A DNA stretch of 38,706 nt from Gemmatimonadota bacterium (GCA_003222135.1 QHUM01000058.1:1-38706); one strand, 5' to 3'. Counted from the stretch's first letter, positions 19,774-29,322 are shown. The notes: a model not told the origin generated them from the letters alone. A program made the numbers and translations.

Positions 19774-20919
19774 TCACACCACGACGACGCCCTTGACGTA
19801 CTCCGGGGCGCGGTGATCGCCCATGAAGGCGCGGACGACGGAGTCGAGCGACGGGTGGCGGTGGGTGATGAGCGACTGCACGTCTACCTGCCCGCGCTCG
19901 ATCAGGTCCAGCGCGCGGATGTAAGTCGCCGGTCGGCCGTCGTCCGCGAAGCCGCCCGACGCCCCGACCGGCGCCAGCAGCGTGGGCTCGAGGAACTGGA
20001 GCGGGCTCAGCACGCTCAGGTCCACCCCGGTGTGGCCGTGCCCGTACAAGAGGATCGTCGCCTGCTTCCGCACGAGCCGCGGGATCGCCGCGAACACCGC
20101 TCCGGAGCCCGTGGCCTCGATGAGCAGCTCGGCACGGCGCCCGCGAGTGCGCTCGTACACCACCTCCACCGGGTCCGTAGCGGTCGGGTCGATCGTCTCC
20201 GCGCCGAACCGTTCGGCGAGCGCCCGCTTCGTCGCGTGCGGCTCGGTCACCAGCAGCAGTCCGTCGTAACCGAGCACGGTGCGCAGATACTGCACCCAGA
20301 GGAGGCCCGCGGGGCCCGCCCCGCAGATCACGACGCAGCGGGCGACTTCTCCCCCAGCCGATCCGTTCCGCAGGGCGTAGCGCGCCGGCGTACGTGTGAG
20401 GAGCTGCGCCGAGTGCACCACGCACCCCAGTGGCTCGGTCAGCGCGGCGACCGCCGGGTCGCGGTCGGATGCGATGCGCACCGCGTTCACCGCCGGGATG
20501 GTCAGATACTCGGCGAATCCGCCCGGCAGCCCGGTGATCCCGTGCTCCGAGTACCACTCGCACTGGTGAGAGTCGCCGGTGGCGCAGTATTCGCACAGGG
20601 GCGAGCGTGCCGCGCTCATGCAGTTTCTCCCCTGGTCGACCACCACCCGCTCGCCGGGGTGGAGATCGCGCACGGCCGTGCCCGCCGCCTCGACGACGCC
20701 CGCGATCTCATGTCCCAAGATCTGCGGCTGTCGGGCGAGGGGGATCGGTCGCCCCCGCTCGTCCCGGTTGTAGTTGGCGTGCCCCGCGAAGATGTGGAAG
20801 TCGGTGCCACACAGTCCCACGGCCGTGACGCGCACCACCACGTCGCGTGGTCCCGGCTCCTCGCATGCGACGTCGCGTAGCTCGATCCGGCCGACGTCGA
20901 CGAGGACGGCGGCCTTCAC
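19774..20919 (-). CDS. Zinc-dependent medium-chain dehydrogenase, candidate L-fucose (or other sugar) dehydrogenase
   Basis: A 381-residue MDR-family protein. The start is GTG at 20919, overlapping the fucosidase stop by 4 bp. Catalytic zinc residues appear as C37 in GLCGTDFHIF and H70-E71 in ILGHEIAGVVEAAG. The NAD(P) fold has VVICGAGPAGLLWVQYLR. The structural zinc loop is unusual: C100, C109, C112 and C120, so the first cysteine is 9 residues from the second instead of the common 3, with MSAARSPL inserted. It directly follows the GH29 fucosidase in a fucose block that otherwise lacks an unambiguous enzyme for the first oxidation (L-fucose to L-fuconolactone), so that is a reasonable role. 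An alcohol or lactaldehyde dehydrogenase cannot be excluded. Confidence 0.85.
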   Translation of the reverse strand: MKAAVLVDVGRIELRDVACEEPGPRDVVVRVTAVGLCGTDFHIFAGHANYNRDERGRPIPLARQPQILGHEIAGVVEAAGTAVRDLHPGERVVVDQGRNCMSAARSPLCEYCATGDSHQCEWYSEHGITGLPGGFAEYLTIPAVNAVRIASDRDPAVAALTEPLGCVVHSAQLLTRTPARYALRNGSAGGEVARCVVICGAGPAGLLWVQYLRTVLGYDGLLLVTEPHATKRALAERFGAETIDPTATDPVEVVYERTRGRRAELLIEATGSGAVFAAIPRLVRKQATILLYGHGHTGVDLSVLSPLQFLEPTLLAPVGASGGFADDGRPATYIRALDLIERGQVDVQSLITHRHPSLDSVVRAFMGDHRAPEYVKGVVVV

Positions 20920-22286
20920 GGCAACAGGGTGGAGGACGTTTCCAGCACCACCACCGATGCGATGCTGCTCGGCGCCACCATCGGCAGCTCGACCACGAAG
21001 CCCGAGTCCGTGCGCTCGATAGGGAGCTGCTTCCCGTCGGCCAGCACGTAGGCGCGCAGCGGCTGGTCTTTCACGCCGGTCAGCGGCAAGCGGTGGTCCT
21101 TGGGCCAATCGAAGATGTGGGCATACACCCGTCCTGGTTTGGCCGTGTAGCGGCCCCACGCCGGCATGCCGTACGGGCTCACGCTCGTCGCATAGATGGC
21201 CTCGCCGTTGGCCTTCATCCAGTCGCCCATCTCGCGCAGCCGCCACACGATCGGCGGGGGGATCAATCCGTCAGCGGTCGGCCCCACGTTGAGGAGGAAG
21301 TTGCCGCCCTTCGAGGCCACGTCGATCAGCGTCCGCAGCAGGGTGCGCGTGTCCTTCCAGTCGTCGTCGTACGACTTGTAGCCCCAGGTGTCGTTCATGG
21401 TCATACACGTCTCCCAGTCGACCCCGGGGAGCCCCTCGGGCGGGACCTGCTGCTCCGGGGTCCCGAAGTCCCCGAGTCCGATTTCGCCCTCGGTGTTGAG
21501 TCCGCTCAATCCCTGGCGTGTGTGCCCCACGCGGTTGTTGACGATCAGGCTGGGACGGATTGCGCGGACGTAGTGGTACAGATCTCGTCCGCGTTCGTCG
21601 CTCCAATCGGCGACCCATTCGCCGTCGAACCACAGCACGTCGATGTAGGGGTATTGCGTGAGCAGCTCCTTGAGCTGGGGCTTCATGTACGTGTCGACGT
21701 AGCGGCCGAAGCTGGGGTTGCTCCACGTGCGCGAGTTGTAGTCCGGGTAGTTGGGCCCCTGGGCGTCCGGGTGATGCCAGTCCATGATCGAATAGTAGAC
21801 GCCGAACTTGAGGCCGGCACGATGCGTTGCCTCCGACAGCGCCTTGATGACGTCCCGTCTGTACGGCGTGGCGTCCATGATATCGTAGCTCGAGACCTTC
21901 GAGTCGAAGATGGCAAAGCCGTCATGGTGTTTGGAGGTGATGATGATGTACTTCATGCCGGCATCCTTGGCGATGCGCACCCACTCGTCGGCGTCGAACC
22001 GCGTGGGGTTGAAGCTGTGGACGTACTTCTCGTAGTCGGGGATCGGGATGTGGGCCCGGCTCATGATCCACTCACCGATGCCGCGGATTCGCTCTCCGTT
22101 GTAGGTGCCGGCGGGCACGGCGTACGCGCCCCAGTGAATGAACATCCCGAACTGCGCATCGCGCCACCACGCCATCCGGGCGTCGCGTTGGTCCTTCGGT
22201 TCGTGCGCGAGGTCCTGGGTCGGCGCGCGACGCGCCGCGGCCAGGGTCAATAGGAGCGCGCAGATGATGGCAGGTCGCATGCTCAT
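20916..22286 (-). CDS. GH29 alpha-L-fucosidase, exported
   Basis: A 456-residue protein. ATG at 22286 overlaps the fuconate dehydratase stop (ATGA); a second ATG two codons in is also possible. A signal peptide is likely ([20 protein letters not shown]). GH29 motifs are clear: [38 protein letters not shown] and [13 protein letters not shown], where D221 is the expected catalytic nucleophile. The C-terminal part is a beta domain, ending [14 protein letters not shown]. It releases terminal alpha-L-fucose, most likely in the periplasm. The gene lies inside the block encoding the non-phosphorylating L-fucose pathway, consistent with fucose as a true growth substrate here. Confidence 0.95.
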   Translation of the reverse strand: MSMRPAIICALLLTLAAARRAPTQDLAHEPKDQRDARMAWWRDAQFGMFIHWGAYAVPAGTYNGERIRGIGEWIMSRAHIPIPDYEKYVHSFNPTRFDADEWVRIAKDAGMKYIIITSKHHDGFAIFDSKVSSYDIMDATPYRRDVIKALSEATHRAGLKFGVYYSIMDWHHPDAQGPNYPDYNSRTWSNPSFGRYVDTYMKPQLKELLTQYPYIDVLWFDGEWVADWSDERGRDLYHYVRAIRPSLIVNNRVGHTRQGLSGLNTEGEIGLGDFGTPEQQVPPEGLPGVDWETCMTMNDTWGYKSYDDDWKDTRTLLRTLIDVASKGGNFLLNVGPTADGLIPPPIVWRLREMGDWMKANGEAIYATSVSPYGMPAWGRYTAKPGRVYAHIFDWPKDHRLPLTGVKDQPLRAYVLADGKQLPIERTDSGFVVELPMVAPSSIASVVVLETSSTLLP

Positions 22287-23605
22287 GGCTTCACTCCGTG
22301 CGCGGCCCACGCGGGGCCGTCGGGATAGGCGTACATCGCGAGACTCTGGGGACGCATCGTGATGCTGTAGCCGGGGGCCGTGGGGACGAGGTAGCGACCG
22401 TCTCGCACGACTACAGGGTCCACGAAGTGCTCGTGCAAGTGGTCCACGTACTCGACGACGCGGTCCTGGAGCGACGCGCTGACGCACACGTAGTCGAAGA
22501 TCGCGAGGTGCTGCACGTACTCGCACAGCCCCACGCCGCCGGCATGGGGGCAGACCGGGATCCCGAACTTCGCGGCGAGCAGCAGCACCGCCAGCACCTC
22601 GTTGACGCCGCCCAGCCGGCAGCTGTCGATCTGGCAAAACCGCATCGCGCCCGCCTGCATCAGTTGCTTGAACATGACGCGGTTATGGCATTGTTCTCCG
22701 GTGGCGACGCCGATCGGTGCGATCGCCCGTGCGATCGCGGCGTGGCCCAGCACATCGTCCGGGCTGGTCGGCTCCTCGATCCACCAGGGATCGAACCGCG
22801 CCAGCTCGCGCATGCTGGCGATCGCCTCGCTCACGTCCCACACCTGATTGGCGTCGAGCATGAGCTTCTTCTCCGGTCCGATCTCGCCGCGCACGACCGC
22901 CGCTCGACGCAGATCGTCCTCCAAGTCGCGGCCCACTTTGATCTTGAAGTGCGACCACCCGCGCGCCACCCCCTCGCGGCACAGGCGCTGGATCTTCTCG
23001 TCAGGGTAGCCGAGCCACCCGGCCGACGTCGTGTACGCGGGGTAGCCGTCGCGCTTGAGCTCCGCCTCCCGCGCGGCGCGCGTCGGCGCGTGCGCGCGCA
23101 GCACGTCGAGCGCGTCTTGCGGTGTGAGGGCGTCGCTCAAATACCGGAAGTCGATGCAGCGCACCAATTCTTCCGGAGGCATGTCGCGCAGCAGCTGCCA
23201 CAGCGGCTTCCCCTCCACCTTGGCGTAGAGGTCCCACACGGCGTTCACGAGCGCGGCGGTGGCCAGGTGGATCACACCCTTTTCCGGTCCCACCCAGCGG
23301 AGCTGCGAGTCGCTCGTGAGGCGCCGCCAGAAGCGTGCCATATCCCTCTTGATCTCCTCCAGCGTGAGCCCGCGGACGAGCGGCGCGAGCGCGTGGACCG
23401 CGGCCACGCACACCTCGTTGCCCCGCCCGATCGTGAAGGTGAGACCGTGTCCCTCCCGCCCGGCGGGGTGATCGGTGCGCAGCACCACGTACGCCGCCGA
23501 GTAGTCGGGGTCGGGGTTCATGGCATCCGAGCCGTCCCGCTCCCGCGAGGTCGGAAACCGGATGTCGTGCACGTCGACTCGAGTGATCGTGGTGGGGCGG
23601 GCCAT
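22283..23605 (-). CDS. fucD: L-fuconate dehydratase (enolase superfamily)
   Basis: A 440-residue protein, the expected length. It turns L-fuconate into 2-keto-3-deoxy-L-fuconate. All key residues of the mandelate-racemase subgroup are in place: the KIK base motif (K221 and K223), metal ligands D251 (LDANQVW), E277 ([11 protein letters not shown]) and E304 (ATGEQCHNR), and H354 (CPHAGG). These correspond, shifted by three, to the residues I recall from the Xanthomonas fuconate dehydratase. The N-terminus [20 protein letters not shown] is also characteristic. The chosen ATG (23605) begins 17 bp after the SDR stop. An in-frame GTG at 23626 would give the GTGA overlap so common in this run and add seven residues. 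Confidence 0.96.
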   Translation of the reverse strand: MARPTTITRVDVHDIRFPTSRERDGSDAMNPDPDYSAAYVVLRTDHPAGREGHGLTFTIGRGNEVCVAAVHALAPLVRGLTLEEIKRDMARFWRRLTSDSQLRWVGPEKGVIHLATAALVNAVWDLYAKVEGKPLWQLLRDMPPEELVRCIDFRYLSDALTPQDALDVLRAHAPTRAAREAELKRDGYPAYTTSAGWLGYPDEKIQRLCREGVARGWSHFKIKVGRDLEDDLRRAAVVRGEIGPEKKLMLDANQVWDVSEAIASMRELARFDPWWIEEPTSPDDVLGHAAIARAIAPIGVATGEQCHNRVMFKQLMQAGAMRFCQIDSCRLGGVNEVLAVLLLAAKFGIPVCPHAGGVGLCEYVQHLAIFDYVCVSASLQDRVVEYVDHLHEHFVDPVVVRDGRYLVPTAPGYSITMRPQSLAMYAYPDGPAWAAHGVKP

Positions 23606-23622
23606 CGATGCAGGAGATGGGC

Positions 23623-24387
23623 TCACATGGCGGTGAAGCCGCCGTCGACCGGGAGCGCCACGCCCGTGACGAAACCGGCCTCGGGCGACACGAGCCAGAG
23701 CGCGGCGGCGGCGCACTCTTCGGGCGTGCCCAGGCGGCCCATCGGCTGCGCGACGCGATACTCGGTCCAGGCGGCCGCGGGGTCGGGCATCGCGTCCGCG
23801 AAGCGGCGTAGCATCGGTGTGTCGATGATCCCCGGGCACAACGCGTTCACGCGGATGCCGCGGGTGGCGTAGTCGAGCGCCAGCGCTTTGGCGAGCAGCA
23901 CGACGGCGCCTTTCGAGGCGCAGTACACCGGCGAATCGGTCTGCGCCACGAGACCCGTCTTGCTCGCGGTGAACAGCAGCACGCCGCCCTCGGGCTGCTC
24001 GAGCATGATCGGAATGGCGTGGCGGGCGGCGTAGAGCGGGCCCCGCACGTTCACCGCGAGCAGCCCGTCGATGTCGTCATCGGAGCTGTCCACGAGCGGT
24101 TTCGGCAGATTGATGCCGGCGTTGCAGAACAGGATGTCGAGCCGCCCGTAGCGCTCGACGCAGGCGTCGATCATCCGCTCGTTGTCGGCCCGGCGGCTCA
24201 CGTCGGCGCGCACGAAGCAGGCGGTGCCCCCCGACCGCGCGATGGCCTGGGCCAGCGCCTCTCCCTCGGCGTCCTGCACGTCCGCCAGCACGAGGCGGGC
24301 GCCTTCCTGCGCGAAGCGCAGCGCGCTCGCCCGTCCGATGCCGGTGCTCGCACCGGTGATCACTGCGGTCTTTCCCTGGAGGCGCAC
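23623..24387 (-). CDS. SDR dehydrogenase, probable 2-keto-3-deoxy-L-fuconate dehydrogenase
   Basis: A 254-residue classical short-chain dehydrogenase. Start is GTG at 24387, one base after the TAG of the FAH-family gene. TGASTGIG (residues 11-18) binds NAD(P), and NAG is at 89-91. The catalytic triad members are S142 (TASKTG), Y155 and K159 (YCASK). The C-terminus is [15 protein letters not shown]. It lies directly between genes for L-fuconate dehydratase and for the FAH-family hydrolase, the enzymes before and after the oxidation of 2-keto-3-deoxy-L-fuconate to the 2,4-diketo acid. That makes this its likely reaction. The second SDR in the cluster is the competing candidate. Confidence 0.88.
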   Translation of the reverse strand: MRLQGKTAVITGASTGIGRASALRFAQEGARLVLADVQDAEGEALAQAIARSGGTACFVRADVSRRADNERMIDACVERYGRLDILFCNAGINLPKPLVDSSDDDIDGLLAVNVRGPLYAARHAIPIMLEQPEGGVLLFTASKTGLVAQTDSPVYCASKGAVVLLAKALALDYATRGIRVNALCPGIIDTPMLRRFADAMPDPAAAWTEYRVAQPMGRLGTPEECAAAALWLVSPEAGFVTGVALPVDGGFTAM

Positions 24388-24388
24388 G

Positions 24389-25249
24389 CTAGCGGCAGGC
24401 ACGCAGGCGCTGGCGTGCCGAGCCGAGCCCCTCGATGCCGAGCTCCACCTCATCCCCGTCGACCAAGTAGCGCGGCGGCGTGTGGCCGAGGCCCACGCCT
24501 GGAGGCGTGCCAGTGGAGATGATGTCCCCCGGCAGGAGCGTCATGAACTGGCTGATGTAGCTGACGAGCGTCGGCACGTCGAAGATCAGCTCGCAGGTCG
24601 AGCTGCATTGCCGGGACTCGCCGTTCACCTTGAGCCAGATCCGCAGGTCGTGCACGTCGCGGATCTCGTCCGGGGTGGCGAGGAACGGTCCCAGCGGCGC
24701 GAACGTGTCGCAGCTCTTGCCCTTGACCCACTGGCCGCCGCGCTCCAGCTGGAATGACCGCTCCGAGTAATCGTTGTGGAGCATGTAGCCGGCGACGTGG
24801 TCGAGCGCCCGGTCCCGCTCGACGTACGTCGCCCGGCGGCCGATCACCAGGGCCAGCTCGACCTCCCAGTCGACCTTGGTGCCGTCCCGCGGAATGATCA
24901 CGTCGTCGTTGGGTCCGGTGATCGCGGTGGTCGCCTTGAAGAACAGCACCGGCTCGTCCGGCACGGCCATGCCGGACTCGCGGGCGTGGTCACGATAATT
25001 GAGGCCGACGCACACGATCTTGCTGGGCCGGCAGATCGGAGGGCCGAGTCGCACGTCGTCCGCCACGACCGGCGCGGCCGCGCCCGTGTCGGCCAGCCAG
25101 CGCGCCAGCCGCTCCAGGCCCCCCGAGCCGAAGAACGCCTCGTCGTAATCGGCACCGCCCCCGACGCCCGACGCGTCGATGCGCCGGCCGTCAGGGAGCA
25201 TCAGCCCGGGTCGCTCGCGGCCCGGCTCACCAAATCGGATGAGTTTCAT
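24389..25249 (-). CDS. FAH-family hydrolase, probable 2,4-diketo-3-deoxy-L-fuconate hydrolase
   Basis: A 286-residue fumarylacetoacetate hydrolase-family protein starting at the ATG of 25249 (MKLIRFGEPGRERPGLML). Core motifs: VGLNYRDHARESGM, EPVLFFKATTAITGPND, VDWEVELALVIGR, GYMLHNDYSERSFQ, WVKGKSCDTFAPLGPFL and DIISTGTPPGVGLG, including the acidic metal ligands of the family. In the non-phosphorylating fucose pathway this enzyme splits the 2,4-diketo acid into pyruvate and L-lactate. Database entries for such proteins often read ureidoglycolate lyase, which the context contradicts. It sits between the two SDR genes, with gaps of 1 and 3 bp. Confidence 0.92.
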   Translation of the reverse strand: MKLIRFGEPGRERPGLMLPDGRRIDASGVGGGADYDEAFFGSGGLERLARWLADTGAAAPVVADDVRLGPPICRPSKIVCVGLNYRDHARESGMAVPDEPVLFFKATTAITGPNDDVIIPRDGTKVDWEVELALVIGRRATYVERDRALDHVAGYMLHNDYSERSFQLERGGQWVKGKSCDTFAPLGPFLATPDEIRDVHDLRIWLKVNGESRQCSSTCELIFDVPTLVSYISQFMTLLPGDIISTGTPPGVGLGHTPPRYLVDGDEVELGIEGLGSARQRLRACR

Positions 25250-25252
25250 GGC

Positions 25253-26047
25253 TCACATCTTGAGGGTCACGAAGCCGCCGTCGATCGCGTAGTTGCATCC
25301 CGTGATGAAGCTCGCGGCGTCGGAGCAGAGAAACAGGGCCAGCTCGGCGATCTCCTCCGGCCGTCCCATGCGGCCGATCGGCTGCGTCCGCGAGAGCTGC
25401 TCGAACATCTCCCGCTCCCGCCCCGGATAGCTCTTCGCCAGGAAGCCGTCGACGAAGGGGGTGTGCACCCGTCCCGGAGCGATGCAGTTGCAGCGGATCT
25501 TCTCGGCCACGTAGTCCCGGGCCACCGAGTAGGTCATCGTCAACACCGCGCCCTTGGTCATCGAATAGGCGAACCGGTCCGGAATGCCGACGCTCGACGC
25601 GACCGAGGCGATGTTCAGGATCACGCCTCCCCCGGCGCGCGGCTTCATCGCCGGCACGGCCGCCTGCATGCAATTGTAGACGCCCTTGACGTTCACGGCA
25701 TAGAGCCGGTCGAAGTCCTGCTCCGACGTCTGCTCCAGGTTGCCGACGTGGGCGATCCCGGCGCTGTTCACCAGGATGTCCAGGCCTGCGAACCGCCCCA
25801 CCACGGCCTGAAAGGCCCGCCCGACGTCCGCCTGGCGGCTCACATCACACGGGACGGCCGCTGCTGCTTCCTCCCCGTCACCCGCCCCGCACGCCGCGAT
25901 CTCGCGCACTGTCTGCTGCGCGGCGGGCTCGACCACGTCCACCACCGCGACGCGCGCGCCCGCCCGGGCGAACCGCAGCGCGATTGCCCGCCCGATGCCG
26001 GAGCCGCCCCCCGTCACGATCGCGACCTTACGCTCGAGCTCTCTCAT
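25253..26047 (-). CDS. SDR dehydrogenase of the fucose block (second copy type)
   Basis: A 264-residue classical SDR. The ATG at 26047 overlaps the lactonase stop by 4 bp. Motifs: TGGGSGIG (12-19), NSAG, S148 (NIASVASSVG), Y161 and K165 (YSMTK), and the C-terminal ITGCNYAIDGGFVTLKM. Position next to the lactonase gene suggests L-fucose dehydrogenase (sugar to lactone), whereas similarity to the other SDR would also fit 2-keto-3-deoxyfuconate oxidation. Identity between the two SDRs is only at the general family level by eye, so they are probably not recent duplicates. Exact substrate unresolved. Confidence 0.85.
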   Translation of the reverse strand: MRELERKVAIVTGGGSGIGRAIALRFARAGARVAVVDVVEPAAQQTVREIAACGAGDGEEAAAAVPCDVSRQADVGRAFQAVVGRFAGLDILVNSAGIAHVGNLEQTSEQDFDRLYAVNVKGVYNCMQAAVPAMKPRAGGGVILNIASVASSVGIPDRFAYSMTKGAVLTMTYSVARDYVAEKIRCNCIAPGRVHTPFVDGFLAKSYPGREREMFEQLSRTQPIGRMGRPEEIAELALFLCSDAASFITGCNYAIDGGFVTLKM

Positions 26048-26898
26048 AGTCCGTAGACGCGAGCCGCGGTGTCGGCGTAGAAGCGGCACCGCTCCGCCGC
26101 GCTCCACCCGGCGGTGAATCGGTCCGTGAACCCGTACCAGTCACAATAGCTGCCGGCGACGGTCAGAACGGGCCAGTCGCTCCCGTACATCACCCGCTCG
26201 CTCCCGAAGCACTCCACCACGCACGCGGCGTAGGGCGTCAGGGTATCGTCACGCCGGTCCTCCGGGTCCGCTTCGGTCAGGAGCCCCGAGAGCTTGCAGT
26301 AAACGTTCTCGTGGGCGGCGATGCGCGCGACGTCCCCGCGCCACGGGTCGAGCCGTCCCGTGCGGATCGCCGGCTTGCCGCAATGGTCGAGCACGAAACC
26401 GGTGTCGGGACATTGCTGCACCAGATCCGCCACGTCGCGCAGCTGGTCGTGCGTCGCGCAGAGATCGAACGTGAGACCGCGGCGGCCCACCGTCTGGACG
26501 CCCCGCACGAACGCCGGCTGCAGGCAGAATCCGGCGGGCTGTCCCTGGATGTTGTGACGGATGCCTTTGACCCTGGGCGAGCTCGCCAACCCATCCAACG
26601 TGTGTTCCAGCCTCGAGCCCCGAGTCCCGAGCCCCTCGGTGAGATCCGCGAACGCGATGATACCGGCGATGCGTGGCTCCGCGCCGGCCAGGCGCTCGAC
26701 GAGTTGCACCTCGCGTCGCGCCTCTTCGGGTCGGCAGTTGCCCTCGACGAACACGAGCTTGGCGATCGGCACCTCCCCTGTGGCGGCGGCGTAATCCGCC
26801 GGCTGGAAGGCGCGGTGCAAGGCCGGCACCGCTTCGAGCCAGGGGTAGTGCAGCTCGGCGGGGTCCCAGAAGTGCACGTGGGAGTCGACTATCCGCAC
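26044..26898 (-). CDS. Amidohydrolase-family sugar lactonase, probable L-fucono-1,5-lactonase
   Basis: A 284-residue COG3618-type TIM-barrel hydrolase. GTG at 26898 is the best start: it is preceded by a G-rich Shine-Dalgarno-like stretch, and it begins the protein directly with VRIVDSHVHFWDP, where the HxH metal motif (H7, H9) is expected. The further upstream frame is only the palindromic repeat. Other family motifs: VKGIRHNIQGQPAGF, LCATHDQLRDVADLVQQCP, GFVLDHCGKPAIRTG and RVMYGSDWPVL (catalytic Asp). Relatives hydrolyse L-fucono- or L-rhamnono-lactone. Because fuconate dehydratase is three genes downstream, fuconolactone is favoured. Confidence 0.9.
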   Translation of the reverse strand: MRIVDSHVHFWDPAELHYPWLEAVPALHRAFQPADYAAATGEVPIAKLVFVEGNCRPEEARREVQLVERLAGAEPRIAGIIAFADLTEGLGTRGSRLEHTLDGLASSPRVKGIRHNIQGQPAGFCLQPAFVRGVQTVGRRGLTFDLCATHDQLRDVADLVQQCPDTGFVLDHCGKPAIRTGRLDPWRGDVARIAAHENVYCKLSGLLTEADPEDRRDDTLTPYAACVVECFGSERVMYGSDWPVLTVAGSYCDWYGFTDRFTAGWSAAERCRFYADTAARVYGL

Positions 26899-26913
26899 CG
26901 CCCCACCCCCGTC

Positions 26914-27008
26914 ACATTGCGGATTGCGAATTTGTGATTGCGGAATTGAAGGGCGGACGTCGAATCCGCAATCCACAATCCACAATCCGCAATTGACCAA
27001 TCCGCAAT
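26914..27008. repeat. Imperfect palindrome of ATTGCGG/ATTGTGG units in the only gap of the run
   Basis: The 109-bp gap between the ABC permease stop and the lactonase start is filled by a locally AT-richer sequence. Its right half carries tandem 8-9-base units (AATCCGCAATCCACAATC, continuing). Its left half carries the inverted, degenerate version (ATTGCGGATTGCGAATTTG). The two halves can pair around a centre near 26955 (GGGCGGACGTCG). It abuts the permease TGA directly. It could form a transcript hairpin and modulate or stabilise the polycistronic mRNA at the border between the uronate/permease block and the fucose block. The absence of a T-run argues against an ordinary terminator. Confidence 0.7.
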
Positions 27009-28054
27009 CATGCGCTCGCCCACCCCGCCCGCAACCGGTCCAGCGCCACCGCCAGCACGATGATTCCGCCGATGATGATTTCCTGAATGTAGTTCGGCCA
27101 TCCCATCTGCTGGCAGCCGTTGCGCAGGAACGCCATGATGAGGGCGCCGACGACCGAGCCGAAGATGCTCCCCTCGCCGCCGCTCAGGCTGCCGCCACCG
27201 ATCACCACCGCCGCGATCACGTCCAGCTCCGTGCCGATCGCGACCGTTGGATCGCCCTGCCGCAGGCGTGACAGCTGCATCACGCCCGCCAGCCCGAACA
27301 GCAGGCCTCCCACGCCGTAGATCCACAGCTTGAGGCGGTCGGTTGCGATGCCGCAAGCGCGCGCGGCCCGCTCGTTCGAGCCGAGTGCGAAGACACGCCG
27401 CCCGAAGACCGTGCGACGCAGCACCGTCGCAGCGGCGAGCGCCAGCAGCAGCGTGATCCACACCCCGGCCGGAAGCACCATCCAGGCGGGTTGGGGGAAC
27501 GTGACGAGCAGATCGTTGAGCCAGGTCGGCGGCACGTTCACGGTCTGCTCGTGCGCCAGCCACTTGGCGACGCCGCGCGCGATGCCCAGCATCCCGAGCG
27601 TCGCGATGAACGGGACGACGCGCAAAGACGTGATGAGCAGGCCGTTCGCCAGGCCCACGAGCCCGCCGGCGAGCACGGCGGCGAGCGTCGCCACCCCCGC
27701 GGGCCACCCCGCGCCGACCACCAGCGCGGCCACGACGCCGGTCAACGCGATCGTCGCGCCGACCGAGAGATCGATCCCGCCCGAGACGATGATGATCGTC
27801 ATCCCGATCGCTCCCAGGGCGACGATCACGGTCTGCGACAGGACGATGCGCAGGTTGAACGGCGACAGGTACCGCGCCGGCGCGTCCGTGAGCAGCGCGA
27901 ACACCAGCACCACGAGCGCCAGCACGAGCGCGGGGCCGATGCGGGCGAGCGAGCGGCGCAGCCTGTCGGGTGCGGTGACTGGCGGCTCGCGCCCGCGGTC
28001 GGCGTCCGGCCTGACCTCGGGCGCCAGCCCGGGGAGCGAGGTGTCGGGCCTCAC
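27008..28054 (-). CDS. Sugar ABC transporter permease (RbsC-like, CUT2)
   Basis: A 348-residue multi-spanning inner-membrane protein. GTG at 28054 overlaps the transporter gene stop (GTGA). About 35 N-terminal residues are hydrophilic (PDTSLPGLAPEVRPDADR...). They are followed by about 8-10 membrane segments with family motifs IGMTIIIVSGGIDLSVGA, LITSLRVVPFIATLGMLGIA, RRVFALGSNERAARACGI and VIGGGSLSGGEGSIFGSVVG. It would form, as a homodimer, the membrane pore for the binding protein and two-domain ATPase encoded at 14469-16990. CUT2 systems usually have these genes side by side; here they are separated by ten other genes. Its TGA touches the palindromic repeat at 26914-27008. Confidence 0.93.
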   Translation of the reverse strand: MRPDTSLPGLAPEVRPDADRGREPPVTAPDRLRRSLARIGPALVLALVVLVFALLTDAPARYLSPFNLRIVLSQTVIVALGAIGMTIIIVSGGIDLSVGATIALTGVVAALVVGAGWPAGVATLAAVLAGGLVGLANGLLITSLRVVPFIATLGMLGIARGVAKWLAHEQTVNVPPTWLNDLLVTFPQPAWMVLPAGVWITLLLALAAATVLRRTVFGRRVFALGSNERAARACGIATDRLKLWIYGVGGLLFGLAGVMQLSRLRQGDPTVAIGTELDVIAAVVIGGGSLSGGEGSIFGSVVGALIMAFLRNGCQQMGWPNYIQEIIIGGIIVLAVALDRLRAGWASA

Positions 28055-29322
28055 ACGCCCACGGGCTGTTCCACCGTCGCCGGCTTGAGCCGCGGTGCCA
28101 GGAGATGAATGATCGTCCAGCCGGACACGTAGGCGAGCCCGCACACGACGAAGATCGGCGTGTAGTCGTTGCCGTTTGCCTGGAGGATCCGGCCCGTCAT
28201 GCGCTGGAACGCCCAGCCGCCTAGGCCGCCCGCGAACGCGCCGATCCCCACTACCGAGCCCACCGCCGCGCGCGGGAACATGTCGCTCGCCAGCGTATAG
28301 ACGTTGGCAGACCACGCCTGGTGTGCCGCCGCGGCGACGCTGACGATCAGGACGGCAGTCCACATGCTTCCCGCCAACGGCGCCAGAGCCGTCGGCACGA
28401 TGAGGAGCGCCATCGCGAGCATCGCGGTCTTGCGCGCGCGATTGACCGTCCAGCCGCGCTTGATCAGGGCGCTCGAGAGCCACCCCCCGCCGACCGAACC
28501 GACGTCGGCGACGACGTACACGACGATGAGCGGGAGCGCCACCTGCGCCAGCTTGATCCCGTACCGGGCGTCCAGAAATTTCGGGAGCCAGTACAGGTAG
28601 AACCACCAGATCGGATCGGCCAGCAGCTTCCCGGCCGCGACCGCCCAGGTCTGCCTGAACCCGAGCAGGCGGATCCACGGCACGCGGGCATTCGCGGGGT
28701 CGGGCGGGTCGCTGCGGATATGTGCCAGCTCGTCGCTCGACACGCGCGGGTTCGACTCGGGACTGCGATACACGGCGAGCCAGAGGAGCAGCCAAAGGAA
28801 CCCGAGCGAGCCGGTCGCGATGAAAGCCCACTGCCACCCCCATGTAAGCGCGATCCAGGGGACGAGCAGGGGCGTGATGATCGCGCCGGTGTTCGTCCCG
28901 GCGTTGAAGATGCCGGTCGCGAGCGCCCGCTCCTTCTTGGGAAACCACTCGGCGACGGCCTTGATGGCGCCGGGAAAATTCGCCGACTCGGCCACACCCA
29001 GCAGGGCGCGAGCGGTGGAAAACATCGCCGTCGTGCGGGCGAATGCGTGCGCGATGGCGGCTAGGCTCCACGCGATGACGGCCGCCGCGAACCCGCGCCG
29101 CACGCCGATCCGGTCGAACAGCCGCCCCGCCGCAAGGAATGCGAAGGCGTAGGGCAGGCTGAACCACGACACGACGTCACCGTAGGCGGCCTCGGACCAG
29201 TGCAGCTCGCGCTGCAGCGTAGGCGCGAGAATGCCGAGCACCTGGCGGTCGACGTAGTTGATGGTGGTGACCACGAACAAGAGGGCGCACACGGTCCAGC
29301 GGTAGCCGATCCGGGGCGTCAT
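28051..29322 (-). CDS. exuT: MFS hexuronate transporter (ExuT-like)
   Basis: A 423-residue major facilitator protein, about 12 membrane segments. ATG at 29322 overlaps the uxuA stop (ATGA). The first segments ([19 protein letters not shown], then [20 protein letters not shown] and [13 protein letters not shown]) follow the anion:cation symporter (ExuT/GudP) pattern. [20 protein letters not shown] and [20 protein letters not shown] are further ExuT-like signatures. It would import glucuronate or galacturonate with H+. It sits between the ABC permease and mannonate dehydratase genes in the uronate block. Confidence 0.92.
   Translation of the reverse strand: MTPRIGYRWTVCALLFVVTTINYVDRQVLGILAPTLQRELHWSEAAYGDVVSWFSLPYAFAFLAAGRLFDRIGVRRGFAAAVIAWSLAAIAHAFARTTAMFSTARALLGVAESANFPGAIKAVAEWFPKKERALATGIFNAGTNTGAIITPLLVPWIALTWGWQWAFIATGSLGFLWLLLWLAVYRSPESNPRVSSDELAHIRSDPPDPANARVPWIRLLGFRQTWAVAAGKLLADPIWWFYLYWLPKFLDARYGIKLAQVALPLIVVYVVADVGSVGGGWLSSALIKRGWTVNRARKTAMLAMALLIVPTALAPLAGSMWTAVLIVSVAAAAHQAWSANVYTLASDMFPRAAVGSVVGIGAFAGGLGGWAFQRMTGRILQANGNDYTPIFVVCGLAYVSGWTIIHLLAPRLKPATVEQPVGV

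Noticed and set aside
22298..23872. 524-codon plus-strand open frame opposite fuconate dehydratase
   Set aside because: It is antisense to a gene with all catalytic residues intact; His/Arg/Val-rich shadow.
26899..27000. 34-residue N-terminal extension of the lactonase
   Set aside because: It would be encoded by the palindromic repeat (VNCGLWIVDCGF...). The conserved fold starts at VRIVDSHVHF, right at the GTG of 26898.
26914..27008. CRISPR array in the repeated ATTGCGG region
   Set aside because: The units are 8-9 bases with no spacers and are arranged as an inverted pair, and no cas genes are near.
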